This document shows, piece after piece, positions 1 to 13,700 of a stretch of DNA of 64,000 bases. Positions within the stretch are counted from its first letter, which is position 1. Each line of letters begins with the position of its first letter. Below the pieces are notes generated by a model that ran no database searches, had not been told where the DNA came from, and worked only from the letters and a program-made list of their open reading frames with translations. A program made the position numbers and the translations under genes. The DNA comes from Stenopsyche tienmushanensis (Eukaryota; Arthropoda; Insecta; Trichoptera; Stenopsychidae): the NCBI GenBank assembly GCA_008973525.1, contig WACJ01000503.1, forward strand, positions 2,046,001 to 2,110,000, read 5' to 3'.

Positions 1-1525
1 GGGAGTAGAGTTGTGCAAGATTAAATCAATTAATTAATTCCAAGAAATCTGAGTAATTTAATATGAGGCTGAACGCTATTTTTCTACTTCATACTCACAA
101 ATAACATAATGAGTTAATAAATCTGAAAAATGTTCAACGTGGATCATTTGAAAATATTTCGTTGTTGTGATTGATAATTTTTCGGGGTATGTACCAGTTA
201 AACTTAAGTGCAGTCAAGGGGATCTTTTGGGAAATAAAAGCATCCTGAAATCCAAATCATTTTCAAATTGTATTTCATCAAAATTTATATTAATCTCGAT
301 ATAACATATTAAACTGAACTTGAGAAATAAATTATTCTAATGGAACACGAGTCAACGAACTCAGAATGTTCGGGTATCTGCTCTGTCTACTGAGCAATAA
401 GGTTCTTATTCATCCAGGTCAAATTGATGCTAATTTGATTTTATAATATAGCATAGGGAGGAAATATTAGATCATATCACAATTACCATTATTACTGCAA
501 ATATGTATTTTTAAATGATATAAAATAGCGTTAAGATCTACATACGAGCTGCATTTTTTTGAAATCTATTGTTCTTGAGAATGCATTCAGACTGGTGATC
601 GATATCGTAGTCAAGCTTTTTCACTGGAAATATCAGCATATATGGTCATGACAATATTTTAAAATGGCTAATAATATTGTTATTTTTTAATCAAATTTAA
701 ATGTCTAATAAACATAGCCAAAAGTCATCCTCGAAGTTTATGTGAAGATTTATATAACTATAACCATATTTTCTAAACCATTATCGAATAGTTTTCTAGC
801 TATTAAATCCTTTTCCTAGTAATAAATTAATATTTTAACTTGCCATAGCTGTACAATATCTAAGCTTGAATTCACCCAGAAAAAAGTTATCCAAACTCTT
901 TTGCGTATTACATCTTTTAATATGAAAGCAATGAAAAACTGCTGAAAAGGATGGAGCCTTTGTTAATTCTAATTAATAGAACCGATAATATTTCATACAC
1001 AAGCATTCCCCTTCTCCAAAAATTTAACTAAGCGAAATTCGTCAGTCTCATGTGGTACAAATTATTATTTCACAAACAGAACGGCTTGTAAATGGTTGAC
1101 TTTATTATTTAAACAAGATATTTGATATTCAGAAATTGTAGAGACATTGTATACTTCTTCAGAAAGAATTTCTTTATACATATTTATATGTTTATGCCCG
1201 AATTTAGTTTGTATGCTTTGAGATTCGCAACGCCCACCCCGAAAACCTCAAGTTGTCTTACCCGAGTCTTCCGCGCCATGGAAACAATTGTACAGGCGCG
1301 TGCCATGAATAAATATTTAATAGTTCCATCCCGGGGATCATGATTTATTCGATTTTGGGTATTACAAATATCGCCCCATTGCAGGGATCCATTGTTTCGA
1401 CGAAGGCACCACATGGTGCGCCCCGAAATTGAGAATCGTCGAATGCCATTTAATAATTGAAATAGGTTCTTTGAAAAGCGTTTTTTAAAAAATATTTTAA
1501 TGTGTTTTATTTGTTATTTTTGCAG
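1..1525. other. Upstream intron / non-coding sequence
   Basis: This is A+T-rich sequence lying 5' of the first visible PAQR4 exon, presumably part of an intron. A more balanced patch at about 1195-1435 (CpG-containing, with CCCCGG, GGCGCG and GCGCC words) has short open frames on both strands but no recognisable protein. It could be a conserved regulatory element next to the exon. Confidence 0.4.
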
Positions 1526-1744
1526 GGTTGCCGATCATATACATAGTGTTCGTACTTCCTCGGTTTCTGCCATGGGACGCCCCTGGAGTACGGTTCTTAG
1601 CTTGGTGCCATATGGCTGGAGCTTTAGCACCCTGGTGTGGTAGCTTTCTATATCATCTTTTTATGAATACAAGTCGAGGCGCTGCAGCTTACCACCGTTT
1701 GCTACAGCTCGATATGCTTGGAATATGGGTCAGCCAGAGCTTTG
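1526..1744 (+). CDS. PAQR4: Isolated PAQR4 exon (helices 2-3 region)
   Basis: This exon is listed separately because it is 25 kb from the next one. It is preceded by a T-rich tract and TGCAG at 1521-1525 and followed by donor GTAAGA at 1745. It encodes about 73 residues starting LPIIYIVFVLPRFLPWD and ending WVSQSFG. The last base (G) joins GT of the exon at 26782 to make Gly. It holds the S-x3-H and Asp zinc-ligand positions of the PAQR fold. Confidence 0.9.
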
Positions 1745-4700
1745 GTAAGACCTTTCAAATTTTATGTATATGTTGAAAAAAATGCACAGCATAAACTGTG
1801 TCTAAACGAGATTTGATTACAAAGCTCATTATCACTAAAAGCCCTCTAAGGCGCTTTGTGCGAATCGCGAAACATCATTTAGAATAATAATTTCGAATCC
1901 GTATAAAACATTTAAAAACACATTTTTCAACCACTAATTGAAATGTAAAGCTTCTTAATGATATTGCATATATACACATTTTTATTGAACGCTATGCTTT
2001 TCAAACTTCTACACAAAACAGGGACGCCATTTTTCCATGAAACATTTCGATAAACAGGTCAATATATTAATAGATTTGTAATAGCAACGTTATATTTAAA
2101 GCACTATAAATATTATTCTATGTGCATAGGCACATAGGCACACTATATTTATTGATTTGTAATTAATGTTTATGAATCAAAGATTTAATTCTTTGCTGAA
2201 TTTTATAAGCTGTTTTAGTTATTTATACAAACGTATTATATAATAGTATAAGATAGAAAACTCTAAATACATGTAATTTTTACTGGAAACCTTTATAAAA
2301 CAATGATTAATATACATGTGAAGGTCGATTTATCATTTATCTTCATATATATATTATGATAACCCGAATATAATACGATATTTTTGCTTTAAATATTATT
2401 TCTAAAAACGATTGCTAGATGATGTTGATGTATTAATAATAAACCATTTGAAAGCAATTTATTAAAACTACATAACAATGATATCATTTATGAGAATTTT
2501 TTCAAATATGCAAATTAGTTATTGGCGAAATAAAACACTATGAAGTATGAAGATAATTTACTATATAAAATAATGCAATAGTTTTGTAGCACCAAAAGAT
2601 TTAAACGACCATCCAAAAGTAATTTTAAGTAAAACAGTTTATGACAAACAGCAAAAAACAAGAATATTTGCATATCATGGACACAACTCTGTATTTTAAA
2701 GAAACGACTATGCTAAAAATCTCATCTTCTAAAGTATATCGTTTGACACACATATAAAAATGTTATTCCAAATTTATTCCAAAAATAATTTCAAGATACT
2801 ATCCATAAAAGTAAATGTATCAAATTGAATCTATGGATAAAAAACATTACACTTCCACGGAAGAATATTATTGCTTATTTTTCAGCGAACTTATATATCA
2901 CAAACGCAAGAATGATTTCGTTATAAATTTGTAATTTCTATGAAAAAGCTTCTCTAAAACGGAAATGATTTGGCATACCCTATATTTCGGAATATACTAA
3001 AATTTATTAAAAGGTACTAAATTAAATTGGTTTTAACAAAAGTTTGAAATGTGACATCATCCCTCCATTTTGCCCTACCCTAGTAATTCATATAATTTAT
3101 CAATCACTTATACTTTCATATAAAAATGAATAAATGGGTTCATAGTTTCCTTTTAGCATTATATTAACACAATTAGGTTCCATATGAGACAGTCATTGAT
3201 TTTCGTAAAAATATCGAGTTATAGGAATTTATGTCATACGAAAAATGAAGTTTAAAAACTGAATTCCAATAACTTATTTATGGAAAATATGTGTTATGAT
3301 TTTTTTTATCATAACTACTACATAATTAATCGACGAAATATTCTCATTTTTGGAATTTTTTTCAACAGCATTTTGAATTCTGTTTTATATTTTGCAAATA
3401 TTTTTTTTTTGGTGGAGAGATTTTTATAAATGTTATTATGTGATGCTAAACTTTTTTGAAGCTCTTTCTTAAATGATATGCCTTTTTTTCAATGGATTGT
3501 CAAAGAATCTTTACTTAAAAAATATAAATCCACCTGTTCGACAGAGTTTCCTTATGCTTTTTAATTTTTAAACAACTAAAGGATGAAATTATTTTAACCC
3601 ATTTCAGTCCCCGGTTTTCAGCATAAAATGTCGCTTACTTGCAAAATAACAATTAATCTGTAAAAATCGATATAATTTTTAAACCAGCAGGCAAATTGAA
3701 ACTTAAAAAAGCATAGAGTCTTTTTCAAAATCAATTGCACTGATTGTTCAGTGTGATAAATTTTAAATAAAGCAATGATTTCCTGATCAAATAGCTAATA
3801 TGATGAAGCTTTTTTTAATGGTAAATATACTATAATAACATTTGAGTGACATAAATCTTCAGCTTGGTACATTATCCAATACCAAAAGAATATCCTCATG
3901 AAACGATTAAGACTAGATGAACGTATATATTTCCTTGTATTATTATTTCTTATCTAAAAGCTATGAAATTAATACACTCTAACGTCTTGTCCATCTCTTC
4001 CATCTCTTTATAATATCTAACAACGTTAACTTTATTCAAAATTCATTGTAATTACACACAAAAATAGCGAGTTTTAAATGAATCTATAATCTTATAGAAG
4101 CGATATAGTATGTTTGTAACTTTGAGGACTCAATCATATTGTGCGGATTTAACCTTAAAATTATCGAACCGCGTTAGCAGTGAAACCGTACAATAGAATA
4201 TTCGTGCTTTAAGAGGGTGCGAAATGAGTAAAAATATCATATTTTATATTTTAAAGATATGCAAACGGTCCAATATATTGTTCATAAGAGTGAAAATCTC
4301 GATCCTAGAAGCAATTTTATTCTCCTATTCACGCGAGTCACGGGCTTAAAGCTCCCACTGTTTGAACGACTCCATTCAAAACATTCTTATGCTCGCAGAA
4401 TTTTAATTCAATTTCTCAGAAAGAAAATGTTTGTTCTCGAGTCGAGTTTCCGCGCATTAATCAGAAATTTTAAATTGTCGATCCACGAGAAAATCCTACG
4501 TATTAAATATGTAGCCGAGGGAAGTTGCTTCCCCCATCTCGGAATCATTTGCGTCAAAGCTCGGAGAACAATCGGTGTAATTAATTAATCATGGCGTGAT
4601 GATACATTCAAAAGCATAGTCCTATAAAAGTTACTGTGAACATAATTCCCGCAGGTTCATTTCCCAACTTCGTGGAGCGTATTTAACATTAATCCGCGGA

Positions 4701-7700
4701 TTATGCGGATAAGTTTTCCAGCGATAATATAAATTTCTCTTTGTATAACACGAAAACTACTCGCTTTCTTGGAACTTTTTCGATTTAGATTTATCATCAG
4801 AGATTTTTCATGGACATACACGACTTTCGTGGCAATGTAAGTTTATAATTAAGCAAGTGTCAATATTTGAGTTTGTATATACTCCTGCTTGTTTGACCAA
4901 CTCAATCATTGTTATCTTATTGTTCATGTCGAGGAAACTTCAAGAAGACCCATATTTTTAATATTTTGTAGAAGTATCATGCTGCTTTAATATTGATTGG
5001 TGACCTTGTGCTTACCATCTCTTTTGACTCCATAAAATAGAGTTGAGAGAAAAACGAGTAAACTCTCACAAAATGAACGAAAAGAATTTAAAATAGATGG
5101 TGCCTTCACCCAAAAAGAAAAAATAGAATCCCCCATTTCGCTCGAAGCTTTCATTTTTTGTTGTAATAAGCTCATTTCTCACATTTGAAATGTTTTACAT
5201 CGTTTTGTGCAGCTTTCAATTAATCAACTAGCCTAATCTGTGCTCTTTACCAAGTACATTTACTGTGAAAATATACGGAGATGTATTTAAAAAAAAAAAT
5301 TTAACGACTTTTACAGATTACATACAATACAAATATAAAGCAAATTCTGTTATTAAATTACGCCATTTTATTAATAAAAATGATTTACATGCAAAAACAT
5401 TTCCGCTGAAATTTTTCGCTCAATTTAAGCGAACTTTAGTTATACGCTATCCTGATAACGTTGAAATTCAATTAACAAAAAATATTCAAATTTACTATGC
5501 TAATAAGAAAGGTATTAAATGTGCTGCTTGAACGTTCTGTTAGGGGATGGAGGAAGAATTTTAATTTCCTGGGTAGAAAAAAATTCTCGTGGATGATATA
5601 CGAGACAGATTTAAATGTTGAACAAAGCAATTTATATTTTTTCACAATTTAATAGTTCTAGAGGAAAAACAATTCTTCAACATCCATATTTCTTGGAAAT
5701 AAATAGTTTACAGCTGTACACACAAATTGTTTCATATTACTTCTCGTAATTATTTATTCAATTTATTTAAGCACCTTAATTATTGCAAAATATCAAATCT
5801 ATTATTTAAATTCTAATTTAATCTACACAAGTCAATTTTTGTGTTATCGATACACTTTCAGCATAATGTCAACCACTATAGTCTTAATAATATATTTAAT
5901 TAAAATGAACATCCCTTAATATGATCAACTCATTAAGTTCATATTTTATAATGTGTGCTTTAAACAGCATATTTTTTCCTTATTTCACATATTTGCTTAA
6001 GAATAGACTATATTTTATTACGATTAAATTTTGAATAAGAGTCCACTATTCAAATCCTTATTAATGTAAATCAAATTTATAATTATCCTTTGTTCACAAA
6101 ATTTCAATGAATGAATATACTAACGATTGATCATAAAAAATGTGACATTCAATGTAATGATAGATCATCTATTTTTTGGTCATTTTAATTGCAATAGGAT
6201 CGTCCTATTTCTTTAAATCGTGTATTGATTTGATTTCATGCAAAATATTTTAAATAATATTATGAGCGTTATAAAAAAATGTTGTATCCTTTGTTACATA
6301 ATTTTTAATCCATTGTTAAAGAGGACTACGTTTGAAATATACAGTGTTGCAGAAAAAGTCTCGTGGGAAATAAAGGGTAAAGGAAACATACCTGAAAAAT
6401 ATACATACATTATGTAAAGCCAAAAACAGGTATGAAAAGGGAAAACAGGGATTAGAATTTTACACAAACCATAAGAAGTTCTCATTATTTATTTTTTGCG
6501 AGCATAACAAAAAACTCGCTAAATCTGAATTACAAACTGAACGAATTTTCTTTTTGACATTACTTGGTAATATTATCGTCCCTAGTTCCTTTCTTGTTAT
6601 TATTAATAAAAATAATGGGCTTCGTAAGTTATGAGTGATGATAAAAATATAAGAGAAGGAAAAAAGTTCATTGTGTAACATTCCTTTTCGTCTATTAGCT
6701 TCTTCAGCATTTTGCTTGATTATTTTCTCAAGGGTCCATAGCATTTTCGGTGGGCTACTCTAGGGGGATGACGATGGTTGTTAAATGAAGAATGTCAACA
6801 CTTAGTTAACATCACAAAGACATCATAAGCGGTTTTTTTTTGCGATTATTCATCCCGGGGTAAAATCAAAGTTTGCCGCGCTTATCGAATAAAATATTCG
6901 GGTTTAGCAAGAAGTTACCAAGGTAAACGAGATTTAATCAAAAGAATGTTCAAACTTCCACAGTCACCTAATAGGAAATCGTACTTAAAGTTACAAAGAC
7001 ATCGAGTCGAGTTGGAGCTTTCAGAAATAAGCGTAATGAAATTTTCTTACAAAACAAAACTTTAAATCCTTACAGTGTAAACGACCTTAGCTTAGAAACT
7101 ATATTTTTTTTCATTTTAATACATCATATATCTCAGAGGTTCAGGCTTTAACTATAAAAATTTAAAATCTAATTCGGAACAATAGTATTCATAATGTTGT
7201 TAATGTTATTATGGTTAAGATACATATGTATTTACATGTTTTCATATTAGTGTATTCTTCTTGGATAAATATTGTGGAAAGTGAAGTGCTATCAGATAAA
7301 TGTCAAGTCTTTTAATAACCTGACTTACCTGCCGCTTTGAAAGCTTAAAGGTCACGTGTTTATAAGGGAAGCTTTTTTCGTTTCGAACAATAAAAGCTCA
7401 CTTAATGAAACATTATTTTCTTTTCTTATGCTCTTTTTACATCCTCAATGAGCGAGCTTTATCTAAAGACCGTTATTGTCTCGCGATAAAAAAAAACAAC
7501 AAAATTAATTGCTTAGAAAGGCTCAAGGCTTCTTATACACTATTCAAAGTAAATGGAGCTTATGTCTATAGAGTGAATCCCTAATGAGATTTTTACTCTT
7601 AACATCGAATTTAAATAACTCGGAATATTGCGATAAGACGACCTCGACTAAAAAATACTAATGAGGGTAAATAACATGATTTTTGTTGAAAAGGTACTCA

Positions 7701-10700
7701 CCGTTTTTAAGAACTATAAAGGAAACATCAAATGATGAATCGATGTTAAAAGTGACTGATGAACAGAAATATTCTTTAACATTTAAAAAAATAACCAATC
7801 TTCTTCCAGATCCATAGTCCGATCTATTGATACTATCGATGTAACTTTACATTAAAAATCTCGATTTATATTCCCCAAATATAGTTTCAATTAATTTATT
7901 ATATACTTTGCAATTGATCTGAAATATAGCGCTATATATGATATATTTTTTACAAATTAAGAATTTATAAGTCTGACTTTCGAATGTTCTTGATAAAAAA
8001 TAAAGAGCATTTATGTTACTATTATTGATTAGGCACTTACAGCAAAAATGCAATACGAACACTTAAAGTTATTATTATACTTCGACAAGGCTGAAATAAA
8101 GATACATGATATATTTTTCATGTTCAAGTCATATTATGTTTGCAAGCTTATTGTAAATTTTAGAATCCCCTTCTCATTATAAGCGGTAAAAGGTTCTGCA
8201 AAATTTCATTATTTTTTTGCCATGGTAGGCCTTAATGCCGGTACATCATTCAAGTTTCGGTGTATATTTTTTATAATTCTGCTGAGCCCCATATTTTTTA
8301 TTCGCAACGTATCCACTAGGCTTTTTATCCTTGACATTATTTCCGCCATTTAACTCGAACGCATATTCCCTTGATGTTATTTCTGGCATAACCGAGTTAT
8401 TTTAGGGCCATTACTTCCGAGTCCAAAAATATTATTTTTCAGGCGCAAACTTCGCCTGAAATATGACTCGAGGGCCGTTAAGAATTCGAGACATGGCTTT
8501 AATTGCTTTGTTACTGACACGTCTCTTCGGCGGTCCCATTTGGACGCGCTGTGTTCGAGGAAACTGAACTAGAAGAGCTTTCAAGCCCAAACACCTGTGG
8601 GAGACAAAAGCTCATTTTCAACATAACAAACCTTCGAGCTTCCATAGTATTGTCTGATGAGAAGCGTTGTTCTGCCCGTATTACATAAATTTCCTCGAAA
8701 TGTCGGCGGTAACTCGCAAATGTCCTCATATCTTCATGCCTCTATCATATCAGAATATTAAATCACCCCTCAAATGGAGCAGAAGATACCTGGAATACTG
8801 TTTACAAGCCATGCCAAAATGCTGTTCATTACGTATAAAATTAGTCTTTAAGCTCACCAAATTCATTTGATTCTTCTGATTTTCAAAATTCACAAAATGT
8901 GTATTTTCGCGATGAAAACTTTCAACTTCGATTTATATCAGCGCTGAACATTTTCAATCGAATCTTACGATTTCATCCGGTGTTAGTTTCTGAACTGCAA
9001 GATTGAATCCATGCTATAATTTCCGTCTACATTATTTTTCCAATCGATCATATTATACAACGCTAAATTTGCTAGAATTTGCCAATACTATTTAAATAAA
9101 ACTATCATGTATACAACACTTATACATTATTTATGGCAATCTAATATTGATACTGATGTTGTGCTTTTTGCCCTATCTAATAATACAGGGTATTTCAATA
9201 GGGACGCTTAAAATTTGTTAGATTATAACTGCTATTTTGTTAAAGGCAACCATCTGTTAAATTTATTGTGAATTGTTTAATAGTGTATAAGCAAATCATC
9301 ATAGAAGACTATAGCGTTGGGAAACGTGTGTAAATTATCAAATTTTATTTTCAAAATCAGTAATCCATTCGAGAAATGTTCCGCATATTATGTTAACGTA
9401 TTTTTTTATATTTAAACTATTAAAACTCTTATAAATCTACCATGTAACGATAGCAATCAATCGATAACTGTACATGAGTATAATGCATTCGATTATCTGA
9501 TATAATTGTGTTATAAATGCGATTAATAGTCAATCTTACAATGAGATCCATTACATCCCCATATGGTATTTACATTATTATCATTGAAGGGTCAATAAAA
9601 TTGTATGTTAAGCTACGAAGGCTCGATCTAATGTCGAAATGATTTAATGCTTAGATCCATCTTGAATGAATGTGAAAGGCTAATCACAGATAATAACTAA
9701 ACTTTATTATGTTTTGAAAAATTGATTTAAATACTAATCGAAAGTTGAAAAACATATTAGATAGTTTATTATTATTTAGAGATGAAGAAGGAAAATATGC
9801 AATTTTGCAAACTTTAATTAAATCCAGACAGCTCCTGCTTCCCAAGCAATACATCCTGATTTGAAGTAATCTAATTATGTGTATATACTACGTTGTATAT
9901 ACAACTTTGCTCTATCCTACTTGTCTCAGGAGGACATCATTGAATTTTTATTATAAGTCACATCACAAATATTTTATGTTAATGTTTTTATACATTTAAC
10001 ATATATTCAAATATCAATTTCATGCATTTAAGTATAGATTCGATTTTGTTTTTTTTTCATTTGGTGGCATTTGTTCGCAATTTCTGAAATAAATCCTACG
10101 AACTTATTGAGTGATGTGTTACGTCTTGTTGTCATTGTTTTTTAGGCGTCGCTTTATCCGAAGCAAAGCTAATCACTATCTTCTCTATAAATAACACAAT
10201 TATTGGATGCATAGTTTTAATACATCGAACTTTGAACATTTCCTATTTTTGAAAAAAAAATCGAACATATATTTTATAAAATACGATCGCAAGTATTAAT
10301 AGTTTGACGTTTGTAGTAAAATATAGTTCGCACAATGAGCTTTTAGCAAGCAGAAATGATGAGTTTTAACTATTAACCTTCAAATTTCCGGCAAATCTAT
10401 CAAAATCCGAACATTTTGATTGATACTTCTCCGCCTTTTCCTTCCGATTGTCCATCTTTCCAATCTTCGTCAATAAATAAACTTAGGCGTGTCACGTCGC
10501 CATCAATCATATCAATGCTGTCCAAACCATCATCCAGTGGGCTTTCTTCATCACGTAACCCTAGATATATGATAGATTGCTTCGTTTATTTAACTAATAC
10601 AAAAACCGATGAGTGACAATTTAATCTCGTAATATTTCTATTAACGCTACTTGATTACGTTCTTGCAATATCCATTAGCTGATTTTATTTGATTTATCGG

Positions 10701-13700
10701 AGACTCGTACTTCAGCTAGCCAAAATAGCATACGTATTGTTATGTAAAGACTTCAAGTGGTAGGGGGTAAACTAGGGGTAGATGAACTTCGAGCTTAAGC
10801 ACCCTGGAGTGTCATCCGAAGAAGGGTTAAGGACCCACTGTAAATTCGTTCTATATTCTAAATTTTTTAACGGACGAACTACATCCATGCAGAATAAATT
10901 TCAGTGAACGTTCAAAATTAAATCTGAATATAAAATGAAGATACTTTTGCAATAGAAACCATAAACATGTCTTACAGCCGACAAAACAATTTATAAAAAA
11001 TATTTCACTAGATCCAATCAATATTATTTTTAAGAATTTCTTATTATTAATATTAATAAACCATCATTATAAAAAAATAATACTACAAAAAGGAAAAGGG
11101 ATACATAGAATCCATTAAAAAAAACCTTTTAAGTAAGTAAGTTTCTCATCTTTCTAATGTTTCCAGTTTCTTTCCTTGTTAAGAATGAATCAGTTAATGT
11201 TTAAATTGATCAAATACACATCATACGCAAAACAATTAATCTTTAGAGCCTAAAGGAATCACTTTATTAGATTGTCTATGATAATATAACAAAAAGGTAA
11301 TTTTAAGTTAGAAGATAAATTCAGAAAAGGTAGACCAAAAAAAGCTACAAATGATAATCGACAAAACCGTGCGAAGAAGATTAAGTCCCATGGGGAATAT
11401 TCAAAAGGTTGGTCACTGGGTTTTGCATCAGCATTCAGAAGAAAATGCTGCTCAACGGCCAAAAAAAATATTTTTGTGATGTATAGTGATTTAGGACGAA
11501 AAATAAGTATATTACAACAACCTACAAAAAAGGTCATAAGCAGACCCTGATCCACCCACAACATCCATTCCAAATGTATCTTAAAAAGGTATATCTATAT
11601 CCCTCGTGGTATTCGAAAGGTTTTATTTACTATGAGCTAGTGATTCCAAAAGAAACTATCACAGCAATATGATGCAGAAATTAGCCATTAAAATCGAATT
11701 AATAGCGCCAAGAAATCAAGATATTTCTGAATAATATTTTAAGAACAAAAATCAGGCTCCAAAATACATTGACATTGACGTATTTATATTGTTTAAGCCA
11801 TTTTTATTGATGGGATTCGAATGATCAATACTTTGATGATTGCTTTTAGTAATTCACAGAAAAAAATAGTGTTTAGCTATTTAGAATGTTTTAAAATTTA
11901 TTACAAAGCACTAAGTATTTATGATGAATTTTATGCTAAAAATACAGACTAAAAAATACAGACGAAAAGTACAGACTAAAACTTTCCTTAAAAATCATAT
12001 ATATATTGATTCAATGGTCATGATTCTTAGTCCAATACAAACTATACATTTTCGACTTAAGCTTTAGATTTTCCGATCAAATTCATTGAAAATATGATTT
12101 TCGTAGTTGCGAAATTCGTTCAAAATAGATAGATACATAGTGAGCTTTTATCTTTTTGCTATATAAAATCGCACGAATGCTTGGTCGTGTGCGGATTAGC
12201 GAGAGTTAACTGTACTGCCCTCCAAACCCCCATTTATGGCTTTTCATGTTACTTTATAACATACTTTCAATTGCTATTTATGTGTAGTATTGATTATATA
12301 GTTCTTCATTGTTGCAACCCTTGGCCTATCCATTTCATCCCCAATGGTAAAAGACAATGGTTAAAAATGACCTATAATGCTATGACCGATTAACATCGCT
12401 GACAAACACATAACTTTATAGCATATTATAAAATAAACCTGTAGTGTAAAATGTCCAATAATCTGTATTAATATATAAATATTTAGTTAAATATATATAT
12501 ATATAAGAGATGCCCCATTTATCTGAAGAAATTGCGCTCAAATTTTAATTCAAAGGGAAAACTGTAATTTCAGCATGCTTAATGATAAATGATAAATTTA
12601 ATAAAAGCGTATTTAACAAAAGCTTCCCTTTCACACTGCGGCAAGTTTTCATACAATACATGCTATGAAAGTTGCATCTATACTCAAGTGTCGGAGCGAC
12701 AGCTTCTCCCTCTGAGCTTTAAGTGCTTCTTTTAATTCTTCTTTGTTCAAAAAACACCAGATAATTTACACACCAGAGGCGTCTTAAATATTTTTAATAA
12801 TTTTCAGCAGAAAAATATGTTTCATGTTAAAGGCAATTGATAGTTCATCGAAGGCTACTCGACTCGTTTACAGAAGTCTAATATCATCAAATATTTATAA
12901 CTTTAAACAAAGGTCGTTTCGAGCAGAGCTTTTTACTAGCGTAATCGTCTTGAATAATTGAGGGTAATATCTACCCAAGCTGGGTTATATTACAGTCCTC
13001 TAGCAATTGCACCACCTGCCGTAAATGAACAAAGTGGTTTCCGCTGTTGAGCTTTGAGACCTCATATCTAACATTATCTATAATTACACCGAACGTTATC
13101 ATGACATTCGAACATATTTCGTAAATATCGTTTTAATCACTCATTAAAATATTTTGCAATTGACGCTAGTAAAATATGTAAAATCAACTTAATACCGAAG
13201 ATACTGACGTCCTAATTCTTAAAACAAACCACGGAATCGCCTATATAATGTTTAGATCGACTGAAAATAGGATGAATGTAGGCGGAGACTAACAAGAAGG
13301 GTAAAAGGCAATCTCGATCCACGAAAGGTATTGAAAACACGCTTCTAAAAAATACAATTTAAACTCTGAAGACTCTAAAGGGATAGCTATTAATATACTT
13401 ATTCCTGTAATATACTGGAAAAATAAGATATTTTCAAATGAAAGTTTATCTTTAGCATATCTATTAATATCGAATAATATATTTTAAGCAAGCATATAAT
13501 AATATATGGTGTACATTCTTGTGAAAAGGCTCATCATTGCTATTATAATTTAATAGCCACAAGTCAAGTTGTGAAATAATGCACTATGATATATTACGTT
13601 ATTAATTGGATTTTTTTCTAGGGATTTACATTGACTTTCATATATGACTGAGCAAAAATAAAGTTATTTTAATCATTTTATTCGATCAATTGGCAGATCT

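Larger units (their letters stand above)
1745..10399. other. Giant PAQR4 intron, 5' third
   Basis: No gene is recognised on either strand. Most is low-complexity A+T-rich DNA. Patches with clearly higher G+C and few long A/T runs lie near 4130-4720, 6740-7060 and 8160-8720; the first has homeodomain-like TTAATTAATCATG at 4580-4593. They have no convincing coding potential and are candidates for cis-regulatory elements. A TTAA-type repeat starts at 3594 and a short perfect palindrome sits at 8437-8461. Confidence 0.4.

Noticed and set aside
4259..4588. Plus-strand open frame of 109 codons
   Set aside because: Neither strand gives a recognisable protein and the start is not supported; the region is better seen as a non-coding G+C-richer island.
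5265..5531. Plus-strand open frame of 88 codons
   Set aside because: It starts at GTG, not ATG, lies deep in an A+T-rich intron, and has no recognisable motif or splice context; chance is likely.
9185..9215. ACAGGGTATTTCAATAGGGACGC, resembling a transposon end
   Set aside because: I found no inverted partner or target duplication in the window.
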